From Campanula takesimana (lineage: Eukaryota; Streptophyta; Magnoliopsida; Asterales; Campanulaceae): 64,000 nucleotides of DNA. Each line of letters starts with the position of its first letter. Within the stretch, counting starts at the first letter, position 1. A model generated the notes under the pieces. That model was not told the DNA's origin and did not search any database. It was given only the letters and a program-made list of their open reading frames with translations. Made by a program: the position numbers and the translations under genes. Where the stretch lies: NCBI GenBank assembly GCA_026119855.1, contig JAOWBW010001599.1:62001-126000 (forward strand), read 5' to 3'. Below are positions 10,711 to 20,399 of this stretch, in pieces.

Positions 10711-11250
10711 TCAAGAGTCAGCAGGAGGATCAGAAGTCTTGGGATCTGCTGGAGTCGAGTCCTTTATAGATTCAGACTTTCTTGCTTTCTTCTTTGCTCT
10801 TTCTTCTTTCTTTTCAGCTTTCCTTTTTGCCTTGCTCTGCCTTCTCTGAGCACTCTCCAATCTATCAGAAAGCATCTTGTTGTTTGCCTCAAGAGCAGCA
10901 ATCTTCAATTTGGCTTCAAGAAGTTCATTCTGAATATCAGCAAGTTTCTCTGTTGAGGCTTCAAGTTTGCTGCGGGTGTCATTGTGCTCGGCAAGTAAAA
11001 TTTTCTGTTGAGTGACAAGAGAGCCATTTAACTCAGATAGATTAAAAACGCGATCAGTTCTATCTTGCAGCAGATTTTTCATGTCATTGTAAACAGATGT
11101 CCTGATTCTGATAATATCCTCCTCCTGATTGGACTTATGAATCTGCTTGGAGAGCTCCTTTGTGGATTGTTTGAACAGGTCCGTAATGGAGTGGGAGAAG
11201 TCAACTAAATCACCACGAGTAGGAGGCGCATTCTGATTAAAATCATCTCC
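10711..11250 (-). CDS. Element I env-like ORF, C-terminal coiled-coil segment
   Basis: The open frame enters from upstream without its own start (about 11250, words GDDFNQNAPPTRGDLVDFSH) and contains the ATG-started stretch 10711-11082 (123 codons). From the word NLSELNG onward it is strongly heptad-like (KLEASTEKLADIQNELLEAK, then ALEANNKMLSDRLESAQ), followed by a lysine/arginine-rich block and a Ser/Asp/Pro tail. A long C-terminal coiled coil is known from SIRE1-type ORF2 proteins. Function is unknown; membrane fusion activity has not been shown for these plant proteins, and I see no transmembrane segment. It is joined to the next piece by a frameshift near 11260. Confidence 0.6.
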   Translation of the reverse strand, partial: GDDFNQNAPPTRGDLVDFSHSITDLFKQSTKELSKQIHKSNQEEDIIRIRTSVYNDMKNLLQDRTDRVFNLSELNGSLVTQQKILLAEHNDTRSKLEASTEKLADIQNELLEAKLKIAALEANNKMLSDRLESAQRRQSKAKRKAEKKEERAKKKARKSESIKDSTPADPKTSDPPADS

Positions 11251-11636
11251 TTCTTCATAGCAATGAAAATCATAGAGGCTGTTGAAGACAATGGGTTTAT
11301 CAATATAGATCGGTGCATAAAAAAATCTGGATTTCTGAGAACCAGAGAAGGGACAAACTCCTCATTTTCCAGATCAGCATCCTCGATCTGTACCTCATCG
11401 GCAACAATTTGCGTATCATCGTCGGAAATAACAATCGGCAGAGGAGAAGAAGGAACAGGAACATGAGGTGGAGGCAAAGATAGAATTCTTTGTAGCACAG
11501 GATCTTCATCATCGGCAAGATCTGGCATCGGCACAACAATCATCAGCAGAAACAAGATCGGCATCATCAGCAGGAGCAGCAACAATCTCAGTAGCAGAAA
11601 GAACATCAACAGGAATGAATGTGGAGACAATATCAT
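11205..11636 (-). CDS. Element I env-like ORF, acidic linker segment
   Basis: The genuine frame is the part from about 11530 to 11270, reading PMPDLADDEDPVLQRILSLP through DDDTQIVADEVQIEDADLEN to FFMHRSILINPL. It is acidic and proline-rich and looks disordered. The leucine-rich start of the 143-codon ORF at 11636 is an out-of-frame shadow; the true upstream frame is the 11509-12363 piece, so a frameshift lies near 11520-11540. It forms the link between the central conserved segment and the coiled-coil tail. Confidence 0.5.
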   Translation of the reverse strand: MILSPHSFLLMFFLLLRLLLLLLMMPILFLLMIVVPMPDLADDEDPVLQRILSLPPPHVPVPSSPLPIVISDDDTQIVADEVQIEDADLENEEFVPSLVLRNPDFFMHRSILINPLSSTASMIFIAMKKEMILIRMRLLLVVI

Positions 11637-12363
11637 CGGCAGGTCTTGAATAAACGATCTCTAGAGGAAAGTTTGGATGGACAATAATGTCTCTATCCTC
11701 TGATAGATGAAAGATGCCGTTGTCTTCCATAGAGAGCAGCAAAGCAAGCTGAAACTTCAAACAAGCAATGCCTTCTAATATCATGATCACCAATCTGGCA
11801 TTCATCAGCCTAGATGTGTAAACCATGTGATCGGCACGCTCACGAGGATGAAACATCGGTAGAGTAATGGCAAGTGCAGCTGATTTGACCAAGTGCACAA
11901 GACCACGAGCGTTGAGATGCCGATACTCCAGAATTTCTTTAAGCTCATCATTGATCATAGAGCATCTCCTCATCCAACCATTTGAAGTGATGTAAACTTC
12001 TTTTGGAGATAGACCAGGGAGAACGATCTTACCACCTATTTTCAGTTTACCAGGTAGTAGACATCTAGGTTCATAGACAATTTTTCGCTTCAGTTTAGAA
12101 ATCCGAGGAGTCTTTCCCTTAGTACGAATACAGTCATCTTTGATCCATGGAAGGAATATTGGTCTGTCACTGGTTGAAGCACCAGAAGAGAATGGATGCT
12201 TGGTGACATGAGGGTGATCTTTGCCAAAAGGAAGTGGACACCTTTGGAGGGTATATTTGAATGATAGCCTCGGATGAACATTAAAGAGAGGTTGTCCAAA
12301 ACTGTTAGAAGGGATAGAAACATTGGTAGTGTACCAGTTTGAGCACATCATGTAGTCTAACAA
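11509..12363 (-). CDS. Element I env-like ORF, central segment
   Basis: 284 codons. Contains an order-rich stretch of about 200 residues (GKLKIGGKIVLPGLSPKEVY, then MNARLVIMILEGIACLKFQL) before an Asp/Ala-rich end with repeated AD dipeptides. The apparent ATG at 12363 is not the real start: the sequence continues from the 12357-13970 piece after a frameshift at about 12360. I do not recognise a named domain; it belongs to the same broken protein as its neighbours. Codons GCC GAT recur, giving the TGCCGAT word discussed in the findings. Confidence 0.55.
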   Translation of the reverse strand: MLDYMMCSNWYTTNVSIPSNSFGQPLFNVHPRLSFKYTLQRCPLPFGKDHPHVTKHPFSSGASTSDRPIFLPWIKDDCIRTKGKTPRISKLKRKIVYEPRCLLPGKLKIGGKIVLPGLSPKEVYITSNGWMRRCSMINDELKEILEYRHLNARGLVHLVKSAALAITLPMFHPRERADHMVYTSRLMNARLVIMILEGIACLKFQLALLLSMEDNGIFHLSEDRDIIVHPNFPLEIVYSRPADDIVSTFIPVDVLSATEIVAAPADDADLVSADDCCADARSCR

Positions 12364-13970
12364 CAGTCGGCAAGCTGAATTAAAGGCTGTAGAATAATTT
12401 CTTCGAACTGCAAGCTAGCAGCAATTTCAGCATCCAAATTAGGAGTACTTCCTTCAGTACCTCCTCCCAATTCCACAACCTCCTTAATACCAGTAGGTGG
12501 GACAATCTGTATTTCAGGAGTGACTGTCACTAACTGAGTGTCCGTAGTTTGCTCAGCAGGATGAGTGTCGGAAGTTTTCTCATCAGTTCCTTTATCAGTA
12601 AATACTCCTCCTGAAACAGATACATCCATCTGTTGAGTGTCCATAGTTGTCTCAACTGGGGCAGGTAGGTCGGTAGATACATCCAACAGAGGTTGAGTGT
12701 CTGTAGTTGTCTCAACTTGAAATTCCACTATCTCCTCAAAATGTTCATCAGCATGACTTCCTTCAACACTACTATCATCCTTCAGTACAGACTCTGCAAA
12801 GACTTCAGCAGAGGGAGCTTTAGTCATGACAGTTCTGATTGGCATCTTGTCACTGTCTGTTGTAAGTGAAGTGGAAGGAGAGTCAGCAGCAATTTTGTGA
12901 GCACAAACCAAATCTCCAAATAAATCATCAGCATCACTATCAGTAGAATCACTATCTTCATTAGCATCATCACGTCCATCGGCAACAAACTCTTTATCAG
13001 CAACATCTGCATCGTCGGCAGAGTGAACATCAGCATCTGTCTCGGTCTTGCTGCTGCTGGGCGAAGGAACATGAGCATCTTGATTGGCAAGGTTTTCAGC
13101 AGCACGGTGATCGGCATCTTGCTTCAACAGAAATTTATTAGACTTTTCAATCAAGTCCATAGTGACCTTCTTTACTGATCTATGAAAATGAGCATTGAGA
13201 GGGCTGACAGCAGGAGCCTCATCATCATTGTATGGCAGCAAATCTTCATCATTTTCAAGTCTTCCAATCTGATAAGGATCAAACTCTGTGAATTGAGAGA
13301 GCTGATTGAAAGTTTTGGCATAAATGATCCACACATCTTGAACCATTAAGTCTTGTCTGATTCGATCTTGAAAGAGATAGACTTGGTTCCAGTGTAGTGG
13401 TAGAAAGTCAAAATAGCGGCCAAAATTGAGCTTCATTTCAGCCTCTTTCAACTGCTTGAACTTAGAGAGAGGGAAGAACTTCTCATTCCACATATCAGTG
13501 CGAATGTTTAAACTCCGGTAATCAACATAATCAGAAGTTTTCCCAGATGGCACGGTATCCTTCGTTTCTTCATGAAATTGAAGAAGACGACGAATGAAAG
13601 GAGGAAGATGATCAATCGGAAAGACCCATTTCTTGTTCAAGACCTTGTTGGTGAAGGACCAAGGATTCCTGTAGAAGGTGTGGAAGGTGGGATTCCTGAT
13701 GGGTGCACATTTCCTTGAAGTCTGAGACTTCAGCTTTTCAATAACATCTTCAATACTTTTGCCATCAGAAAAGTCATCAGTGAATTCTTCAGCTTTGACA
13801 ATAGGATCGGCAGTAAGAGAAGCACCGGCAAGATGAGAAGGCGCAAATCGAATCAGCTTGGCTCTTGGATCAGCAGAAGGAATGGGAGCAGAAGGAACTT
13901 CGTCGGCAACTTGCTTCTCCATCGGCAAGATCATCTTATCAGCAACTTGAGTAGACTTCTTCATCGGCAA
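12357..13970 (-). CDS. Element I env-like ORF, second segment with low-complexity region
   Basis: 537 codons and the longest intact piece. The first 270 residues look folded (WVFPIDHLPPFIRRLLQFHE, FGRYFDFLPLHWNQVYLFQD, then FDPYQIGRLENDEDLLPYND). The rest is a long acidic Ser/Thr/Asp-rich tract with repeated ETTxDTQ-type units (about 12500-12730). The plus-strand ORFs over it are shadows. Upstream the frame continues beyond the ATG at 13970 (words SKEKKVKVDDEPDLPMKK) and joins the 13991-14848 piece through a one-base frameshift at about 14005. Confidence 0.6.
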   Translation of the reverse strand: MPMKKSTQVADKMILPMEKQVADEVPSAPIPSADPRAKLIRFAPSHLAGASLTADPIVKAEEFTDDFSDGKSIEDVIEKLKSQTSRKCAPIRNPTFHTFYRNPWSFTNKVLNKKWVFPIDHLPPFIRRLLQFHEETKDTVPSGKTSDYVDYRSLNIRTDMWNEKFFPLSKFKQLKEAEMKLNFGRYFDFLPLHWNQVYLFQDRIRQDLMVQDVWIIYAKTFNQLSQFTEFDPYQIGRLENDEDLLPYNDDEAPAVSPLNAHFHRSVKKVTMDLIEKSNKFLLKQDADHRAAENLANQDAHVPSPSSSKTETDADVHSADDADVADKEFVADGRDDANEDSDSTDSDADDLFGDLVCAHKIAADSPSTSLTTDSDKMPIRTVMTKAPSAEVFAESVLKDDSSVEGSHADEHFEEIVEFQVETTTDTQPLLDVSTDLPAPVETTMDTQQMDVSVSGGVFTDKGTDEKTSDTHPAEQTTDTQLVTVTPEIQIVPPTGIKEVVELGGGTEGSTPNLDAEIAASLQFEEIILQPLIQLADCC

Positions 13971-13990
13971 GTCTGGTTCATCGTCAACCT

Positions 13991-14874
13991 TTACCTTCTT
14001 TTCTTTGGAGCACCAGGAGTAGAATCAGCAAGAATTCTATCGGTTGAAGGAGCAGGAGTAGAGACTGCTGATTGGGAAGCAACTAAAGGAATTTTCTTAG
14101 CTCTTTTCTTCTTTGGAGCGACAGCAGCAGCAGGAGCATCAGCAGGAGTAATAGAACTAGAAGCATTCTTTGCTATTCTCTGCCAATCTTTAGCATTATA
14201 AGACTTTAGCTTGCTGAAGGCAATGCTGGAAGGAAAACGATCTGCAGCTACTATGTTTATATTTCTCCTTAAGATCATGCTGATTAACAGATAATGGCAA
14301 CCTTTCCCAGGATTGGGTTTGTTCTTCAGCCTATCAGAGGACCATATATCAGCAGCAGTGGCTATGATCCTGAATATGTAAGCACACCAGTTGAACTCAA
14401 TCTGCAGAACAATGGCGGCCATAGCTTCAAACTGAACGTCAGTGACATTGCTATGAGATCCAGATCGGCAAATAAGACATCTATCAACTATCTCAGCCAA
14501 AGCATAGTATCGGCGAGGATAATGAATCTTCAGATGACTGGTGCCACTGAGTCTTGGACCAGCTCCTCTCATGATAATCCATGCCCTATCCAAATCTTTA
14601 TCATCAAATAAAGCACTCAACCCTTCATTCCCGAGAGAGGGAAAAACTTCAGAAATAGACGAGGGAGTAAGAGAGACTTGCACGCCCAAAACAGAGGAGT
14701 TGATGGAGACGATGACTGAAGAGTCAGCACGAGAGCGGACAACAGAGGAGTTTGAGAAGAATTCTTTGACGAGATCCAAGAACACTGAATCAACTCCAGA
14801 TGGAGTGATGAATGAGTCGAGCAGGGACCCAATAAGAAGATTCTTCAAGAAAACCCTGTCGGCTTCATCGTTGA
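13991..14874 (-). CDS. Element I env-like ORF, N-terminal segment (putative plant transposon protein domain)
   Basis: Listed ATG at 14848, but the frame is open to 14874, where element E has inserted, so the true N-terminus is lost. Residues such as YPRRYYALAEIVDRCLICRS, then IVLQIEFNWCAYIFRIIATA and NPGKGCHYLLISMILRRNIN resemble the conserved domain found in extra ORFs of Athila and SIRE elements. A basic, Ala/Pro-rich linker (APKKKRAKKIP, nuclear-signal-like) follows. Function of this domain is unknown. The segment ends in a frameshift to the next piece. Domain call is from memory of family wording, not a search. Confidence 0.6.
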
Positions 14875-16957
14875 TGTCACGACCCGAAATCTAGGCTCTA
14901 TTTTAATTTGTAATAAATGATTATTATTTATTTATTTGCTTATTTATTTATTTAAATTATTATTTATTTAAATATTTATGTGTGTAATTTATGCATTATA
15001 ATAATTATACCTAGCATTTTATTCGAGTCATTTGGGTTAGTGTGGTATTGTTGAGTCTTAATTTTTTTTAGGGAGTGTAGTAATTGTGTGTAGTGTAGTG
15101 GAGGGGGCCTAAGTGTAAATCTTTTAAATCATTTCCCTACTCCCTCCCAACTCCTTCCCTTCTCCCTCATACACTCCACCTCCATCTCTCCCTTCCCAGC
15201 TCAACTCTCTCTCTCTCTCCATTGTGGGTAAGCTTTTCTCCCTTACTTCTCTCTTCATTTTCTTCATCTTCCTCTCATAATCTCTCATTTCTTAAAACGT
15301 GAACCTTGTTTAGATCGTCGATAGGATCGCGTAGAATAAAAAAGAATTGAATTCCGTCATCTTTGATAAAATCCAAGTAAGTTTCTTTTCCCCCATTTTT
15401 ATGCTAAAATGCTCATAACATGTTTCTACAATGCTTTAATGGTTATATTTGAAGTTTGGTGGAATTTATTTGAGTTTTTGGCTAAAAATGGTGAATGGAT
15501 GAATGTCTTGATTCAATCTTGGTTTTGGTTGGTAAAGGGTGTTGTTAGGAGCCCCTTTTTGGTTAAATGATGTTTGGGTACCTTAGGAATCTTGTTGGGA
15601 GTGTTGATTTTGGGTGTTATGAAAATTGTATGAAAATGGTAAGGTATTTTGATGAACCCAGCTGGGAATTCCTCCCAGCCCGCAGACCAGGCGCCCGCCC
15701 GCCTTGACCCAGGCGCCCGCCTGCACCCCTTTTTCCAGCGACCCAAACCTTCTGTTGAAACAAGCGCCCGCCTGCCTATGCCCAGGCGCCCGCCTGTTGG
15801 GGATTTTGGCCTTTTGCTTGGTTTAAGACTTAAGGCTTAACTAGTTTAGGTTTATTTCTTCTAATCAACTTAAGATAACACTGTGGAACATTTTATTAAG
15901 TGGAATTGATTCTTTTGTGAATAAATATGTTATGGAATTTGATTGAGTATCATTTTGGGAATGTGGTCCATCTTTGATGTGCTGTTTGTATTGGTTTACC
16001 TTTGTGGTGATTTAATTAGAATGGTTCCCTACTTTGGAACCTTAAGTTGTTTATTTAAGCTAGTATTTATTACTTAGCATTTATTTGAAAGTCCAGCTGG
16101 TATTTTGTGTGTGTTTGGGCGATGCGAAACATTATGATGGCACGGCCAAGTCCATTGTGATGTTGACCATTGTTTTGCCCCATTATTACCCTCCTCCAGA
16201 TTGGCCTTGGATGTGGCAAGAGCTAGCTCCTTTGTGTGCATTTTAGCTTTACTTAGAGCATGACTTTGTGGCATGTCTCCCGTCCCTTGTGACACTTCAT
16301 TGGTTATTGGTTCCGGTACCGGGGATTTCTCTTCAGCTTTCATGCTATTATGAAGATATTGATGGTTGATTATTGAAGCTGCGCAGCGATCCTTTATTTG
16401 GATGTACCGGTTTGGAAAACCTTGGCTATATCCTTTGTTATGTGTTTATTTCCGCTGCTATCTGTTATGTGATAACTGCTATGTGCTATCTATGATTTAT
16501 TATTGTATATTGCATCATAGCATGTCATGTAGTTGCATTAGTAACTTATTGAGATTTATCTCACCCCCTTTCTTTTATCTTTGTTTTTCCTTAACCCCCC
16601 CCCTAGGTGCTAAGGATTAGTCTCGCTGATCACGAGAAAGAGGACGTCGAGTGTGGATACATTCTTTTGGGGAAGGTTGTTATAGGTTGGTTTACATTAT
16701 ATAAATGTGTAACCTTTTTGGGATAGTTGTACCAATCAATGACGTCATTAAGAATTGTATATTTGTATTTTGTTGGGCATAAACTTGTGGAAGTATATGA
16801 TAGTTGTATTTGGTTTTTGTCAAACTTGGATTTGTAAAACTTTGGATCATCACCTTTTGGTATCAAATGGAATTTTTAACTTCAGTATTTCTTAGTTTTG
16901 GTCTTAAGTCGACGTCCAGCTCGCGGTCTCGGGCCCGCGGGGTCCGGGGTCGCGACA
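14875..16957 (+). repeat. 5' LTR of element E
   Basis: 2083 bp, from TGTCACGACCCG to GGGGTCGCGACA. About 700 bp shorter than the K LTR, which has extra CATAAAGAGCACAACAAC-type short repeats in its middle. A CT-rich stretch at 15120-15240 is probably transcribed leader-like sequence. A four-copy palindrome cluster lies at 15688-15796. Confidence 0.88.
15688..15796. repeat. CAGGCGCCCGCCTG palindrome cluster in E LTR
   Basis: Copies begin at 15688 (imperfect), 15710 (perfect 14-mer), 15761 (one change) and 15783 (perfect). Arms CAGGCG/CGCCTG around CC. The same motif, four copies, is present in both K LTRs. Confidence 0.92.
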
Positions 16958-16959
16958 GT

Positions 16960-16972
16960 TGGTATCAGAGCT
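16960..16972 (+). promoter_or_regulatory. Primer binding site of element E
   Basis: TGGTATCAGAGCT two bases after the LTR end; complementary to the 3' end of initiator methionine tRNA. Confidence 0.88.
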
Positions 16973-17783
16973 ATGGTTTGGCTCTACGTATAAGTCTAGG
17001 CGGACTAGTATGACCTAGGAGGGTAGTAGTGTCCGTCTGTGAATACGTGTGTTTGAATTTGAGAATATTCATAGTAACATTAAAATTATGAGAGTCGCCA
17101 CGCCGTTTTAATTATAGCCAAAACATTGAGAAAAAGCATGTTTAATGGGTTCGGGGGTCAAATTACAACAAGAGAAGAATATTGAACGTTATCACTCCTA
17201 TTGCCCGAATGATCGGTCTTTCTATCATGATGAATGTGTTAGTAGTGTGTTAGTGTTTGAGACCGGATCCGAAGATTGCCTACGTTCCTCTCAATGTGAG
17301 AAGCTCAGGTCAGCGTAGTTCGAGAGAATTAGAATAGGCAGCAGAATCGGGATCATGCATAATGAGGGGGAATTACCTAAAGATTAGGGTTTAGAAGTAG
17401 TTCCTAGATCATCCTCGGGTTGATGAACCCTCGATCATCATCGGCTATGAAATAACATGTAATTATGAAGATCGCAACCCTAAATATAGCATAAATAAGG
17501 TTTTAATATATGAACACGATGAACATATGAAGAACATATATGAACATATGAATAAACATGCGAAGCATATGAAGAAACTATGAATAAACATGCAAGAACA
17601 TGAATATTAAAGATCTACATTAGAAATAATGCAAGAACGTGAAGAAATAAGTTAGAAAACATACCTATGTTGGCAAGAAATAAACCTTGATCTTCTTGGA
17701 GGTTTGAATGCTAATTAGAGAGCAAAATTGTGTTTAAGAACTCTCAAATTCGGATCCCCCTAAACCAATAGCATGAGATTGGT

Positions 17784-17791
17784 TTATATAG
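17784..17791 (-). promoter_or_regulatory. TATA box in F LTR
   Basis: The minus strand reads ACTATATAAACC; placed about 47 bp downstream of the nearest palindrome in element orientation. Confidence 0.55.
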
Positions 17792-17837
17792 TAAACTGAG
17801 GGGAAGATCTGATGGTCCAGATCATCCGGGGCGGATG

Positions 17838-17887
17838 TGGCCGCGTGGCCAATATTGAGGGCGGCGGCGAAAGTGGCCGCGTGGCCA
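17838..17887. repeat. TGGCCGCGTGGCCA palindrome pair in F LTR
   Basis: Identical 14-mers at 17838-17851 and 17874-17887, arms TGGCC/GGCCA around GCGT, separated by a GGCGGCGGCG-containing spacer. Confidence 0.9.
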
Positions 17888-18089
17888 TCGTTGCGCGCTG
17901 ACTTGAAATTCAAGCTAGGGTTTTACTGTTCATACAAGGCAACCCTAAATGTCCATATTTAATGTTTTCTAGAACATTGAGCTATTTTTGGGAATCCGGG
18001 ACAAGTCTTTGCAAGGTTTCTAATTTCCATAAAGTCCTTGTATATTTGGGAAATCCCTAATAAACTCATTTTCAGATCGGTTACTAACA

Positions 18090-18101
18090 GTAGCCCCTCG
18101 G
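18090..18101 (-). promoter_or_regulatory. Polypurine tract of element F
   Basis: The minus strand reads CCGAGGGGCTAC immediately before the LTR start, placing the tract correctly for plus-strand priming. Confidence 0.6.
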
Positions 18102-18594
18102 CGACGCTTCTTGCAAGACAATGGAGGGTCGATGATAAAAATAGGAACCGTTCTGAAACATGAGTTTCAAAACAGTGGAAAGGTAAGGGAACGGCTGGAC
18201 CTTGACAGGCGACCTACGTATCCACGGGGGAATCAAGCCAAACGTAGTTCAAATCTGATGGGGAAATTGGGAAGGACTGTCCTCTGATGGGGAACAACGT
18301 TTTCTGCTGGGGAAAATGCACTTGCTGGGGATGAGAGATGACCATGTTGGTCGGATGGCTGGACCTTTTCAGGTTTCCTACGTATCCTCCGAGGAATCAA
18401 GCCGGTCGTAGTTCAGAGCGATTAGGGAAAAGCGAGCCATCGGACTTCTGCTAGGGATAATAAACCTACGGGCACTATCCTGTATGAAGAACGAACATTC
18501 GTTAGGAAATGAAGTCATTTGGGAAAAATAAAGATTACGTTGTCTAAATAATCCCAAGATGGAATGGTAAACGCAATCAGGATCGCCAGGGCTC
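18102..18594. other. Element F non-coding segment with two CTACGT..ACGTAG hairpin motifs
   Basis: No gene. Two related motifs of about 50 bp at 18206-18252 and 18357-18413 begin with CCTACGTATCC and end CGTAGTTCA, flanking GGAATCAAGCC. Related copies lie at 17279-17325, 24142-24190 and 26405-26470. Confidence 0.55.
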
Positions 18595-19975
18595 CTGCCG
18601 ATTGTGCTAACGAAACGCCGAGGCTTCTGCTAACCACGATCGATAAAGGATACGTATGTCATAGAGGCGCCAAAGTCTCTACAATCATACGAATCCTAAT
18701 AATAGGTGCTGGATCTCTCGCAAACAGAAACGCCGAGGCTTCTGCCAATCGCGATTGATCAAGGATACGTATGTCATAGAGGCGCCGAAGTCTCTACAAT
18801 CATACGAATCCTAATAATAGATGCTGGATCTCTCGCAAACAGAAACGCCGAGGCTCCTGCCAATCACGATTGATCAAGGATACGTATGTCATAGAGGCGC
18901 CGAAGTCTCTACAATCATACGAATCCTAATAATAGGTGCTGGATCTCTCGCAAACAGAAACGCCGAGGCTTCTGCCAATCGCGATTGATCAAGGATACGT
19001 ATGTCATAGAGGCGCCGAAGTCTCTACAATCATACGAATCCTAATAATAGATGCTGGATCTCTCACAAACAGAAACGCCGAGGCTCCTGCCAATCACGAT
19101 TGATCAAGGATACGTATGTCATAGAGGCGCCGAAGTCTCTACAACTGTACGAATCCTAATAATAGATGCTGGATCTCTCGCAAACAGAAACGCCGAGGCT
19201 TCTGCCAATCGCGATCGATCTAGGATGCGTATGTCATAGAGGCGCCAAAGTCTCTACAACCATACGAAGCCTAAGCAAATATTAGGAAATGCTAAAATAA
19301 TAGATGCTGGATCTCTCGCAAACAGAAATGCCGAGGCTTTTGCCAATCGCGATCGATCTAGGATGCGTATGTCATAGAGGCGCCAGAGTCTCTACAATCA
19401 TACGAATCCTAAGCAAATATTAGGAAATGCTAAAATAATAGATGCTGGATCTCTCGCAAACAGAAACGCCGAGGCTTCTGCCAATCACGATCGATCTAGG
19501 ATGCGTATGTCATAGAGGCGCCAAAGTCTCTACAACCATACGAATCCTAAGCAAATATTAGGAAATGCTAAAATAATAGATGCTGGATCTCTCGCAAATA
19601 GAAACGCCGAGGCTTTTGCCAATCGCGATCGATCTAGGATGCGTATGTCATAGAGGCGCCAAAGTCTCTACAATCATACGAATCCTAAGCAAATATTAGG
19701 AAATGCTAAAATAATAGATGCTGGATCTCTCGCAAACAGAAACGCCGAGGCTTCTGCCAATCACGATCGATCTAGGATGCGTATGTCATAGAGGCGCCAA
19801 AGTCTCTACAACCATACGAATCCTAAGCAAATATTAGGAAATGCTAAAATAATAGATGATGGATCTCTCGCAAACAGAAACGCCGAGGCTTTTGCCAATC
19901 GCGATCGATCTAGGATGCGTATGTCATAGAGGCGCCAAAGTCTCTACAATCATACGAATCCTAAGCAAATATTCG
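18595..19975. repeat. Tandem array 1 of element F: 115-bp then 138-bp monomers
   Basis: Successive AACGCCGAGG starts lie at 18614, 18729, 18844, 18959, 19074 and 19189 (spacing 115), then 19327, 19465, 19603, 19741 and 19879 (spacing 138). The longer unit has 23 extra bases, AGCAAATATTAGGAAATGCT plus AAA. Every monomer can fold from GGAT.CGTATG to CATACG.ATCC with an inner TAGAG/CTCTA stem. Odd and even monomers differ at fixed sites (CAATCGCGAT against CAATCACGAT), so the true unit is a dimer of 230 or 276 bp. Confidence 0.95.
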
Positions 19976-20129
19976 GTGAAGAATGGAAATTCTAAGAGGC
20001 TTCTCGTACCCAAAGATAACGAACATCAGTCAAAAATAGCGCTAAGGGCACCCAAAATGAATCAAAGGGGAATGTACTAGGGGTAAAACTGAAATTTTGC
20101 ATGTGGAGGCAAAGATGATGGATTGTTAT

Positions 20130-20330
20130 GAAGTCGCAAATGGGATGAACTCTCGGGAGTTACAAAGGTGATAGACTCTCGGGAAGTCACAAGGGTGACG
20201 GACTCTCGGGGAGTCACAAAGGTGATAGACTCTCGGGAGTCACAAGGGACTCTTTGGTGAGTCACAAGGGCAAACGACTTTTAGGGAGACGCGAAGGAGA
20301 TGGACTCTCGGGGAGTTGCTAATATGGGAA
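20130..20330. repeat. Tandem array 2 of element F: GACTCTCGGGAGTC units
   Basis: About seven units of 25-30 bp, each containing GACTCTCGG(G)GAGTC followed by ACAAAGGTGATA or ACAAGGGTGACG. GACTC and GAGTC are perfect arms around TCGG. Confidence 0.88.
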
Positions 20331-20399
20331 ACATGATCTAGGTTCCGCTTATCCTAATTTAGGAGGGGATGAGGCTACGAGCCATCGAGACCAAGGTGT

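Larger units (their letters stand above)
8968..14874 (-). mobile_element. Element I: SIRE-like copia with env-like ORF, 3' part
   Basis: On the minus strand the order is env-like ORF (14874 down to 10711), 3' untranslated region, polypurine tract and 3' LTR. An extra large ORF downstream of pol is the hallmark of SIRE/Maximus copia elements (Athila gypsy has one too). No pol of I is in the window because element E (14875 onward) has inserted into the ORF, so the copia versus gypsy choice is inference. Bases 8963-8967 (GGAGT) would be the left target duplication. Confidence 0.65.
14875..17037 (+). mobile_element. Element E: chromovirus-like Ty3-gypsy, 5' LTR and start of leader
   Basis: Starts TGTCACGACCCG, the same family as K. 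The LTR is followed by an initiator-Met primer site and about 65 bp of leader matching K (TAAGTCTAGG, GACTAGTATGACCTAGGAGG). It is interrupted at 17037/17038 by element F. It sits inside the env-like ORF of I; GTTGA at 14870-14874 would be its left target duplication. No gag or pol of E is visible. Confidence 0.85.
17038..18089 (-). repeat. 3' LTR of element F
   Basis: The minus strand starts TGTTAGTAACCGATC at 18089 and ends TTCACA at 17038; about 1052 bp, close to H in length. GGCGTGGCGACTCTC near its 3' end parallels H and G. TATATAAA lies at 17784-17791 with the palindrome pair 17838-17887 directly upstream. The 17038 boundary is set by loss of similarity to the K leader and by a TGTGA start like G, so it may be off by some bases. 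Confidence 0.65.

Noticed and set aside
18595..19975. Regular direct repeats that might suggest a CRISPR array
   Set aside because: Repeats are head-to-tail 115/138-bp monomers without unique spacers, within a plant retroelement.
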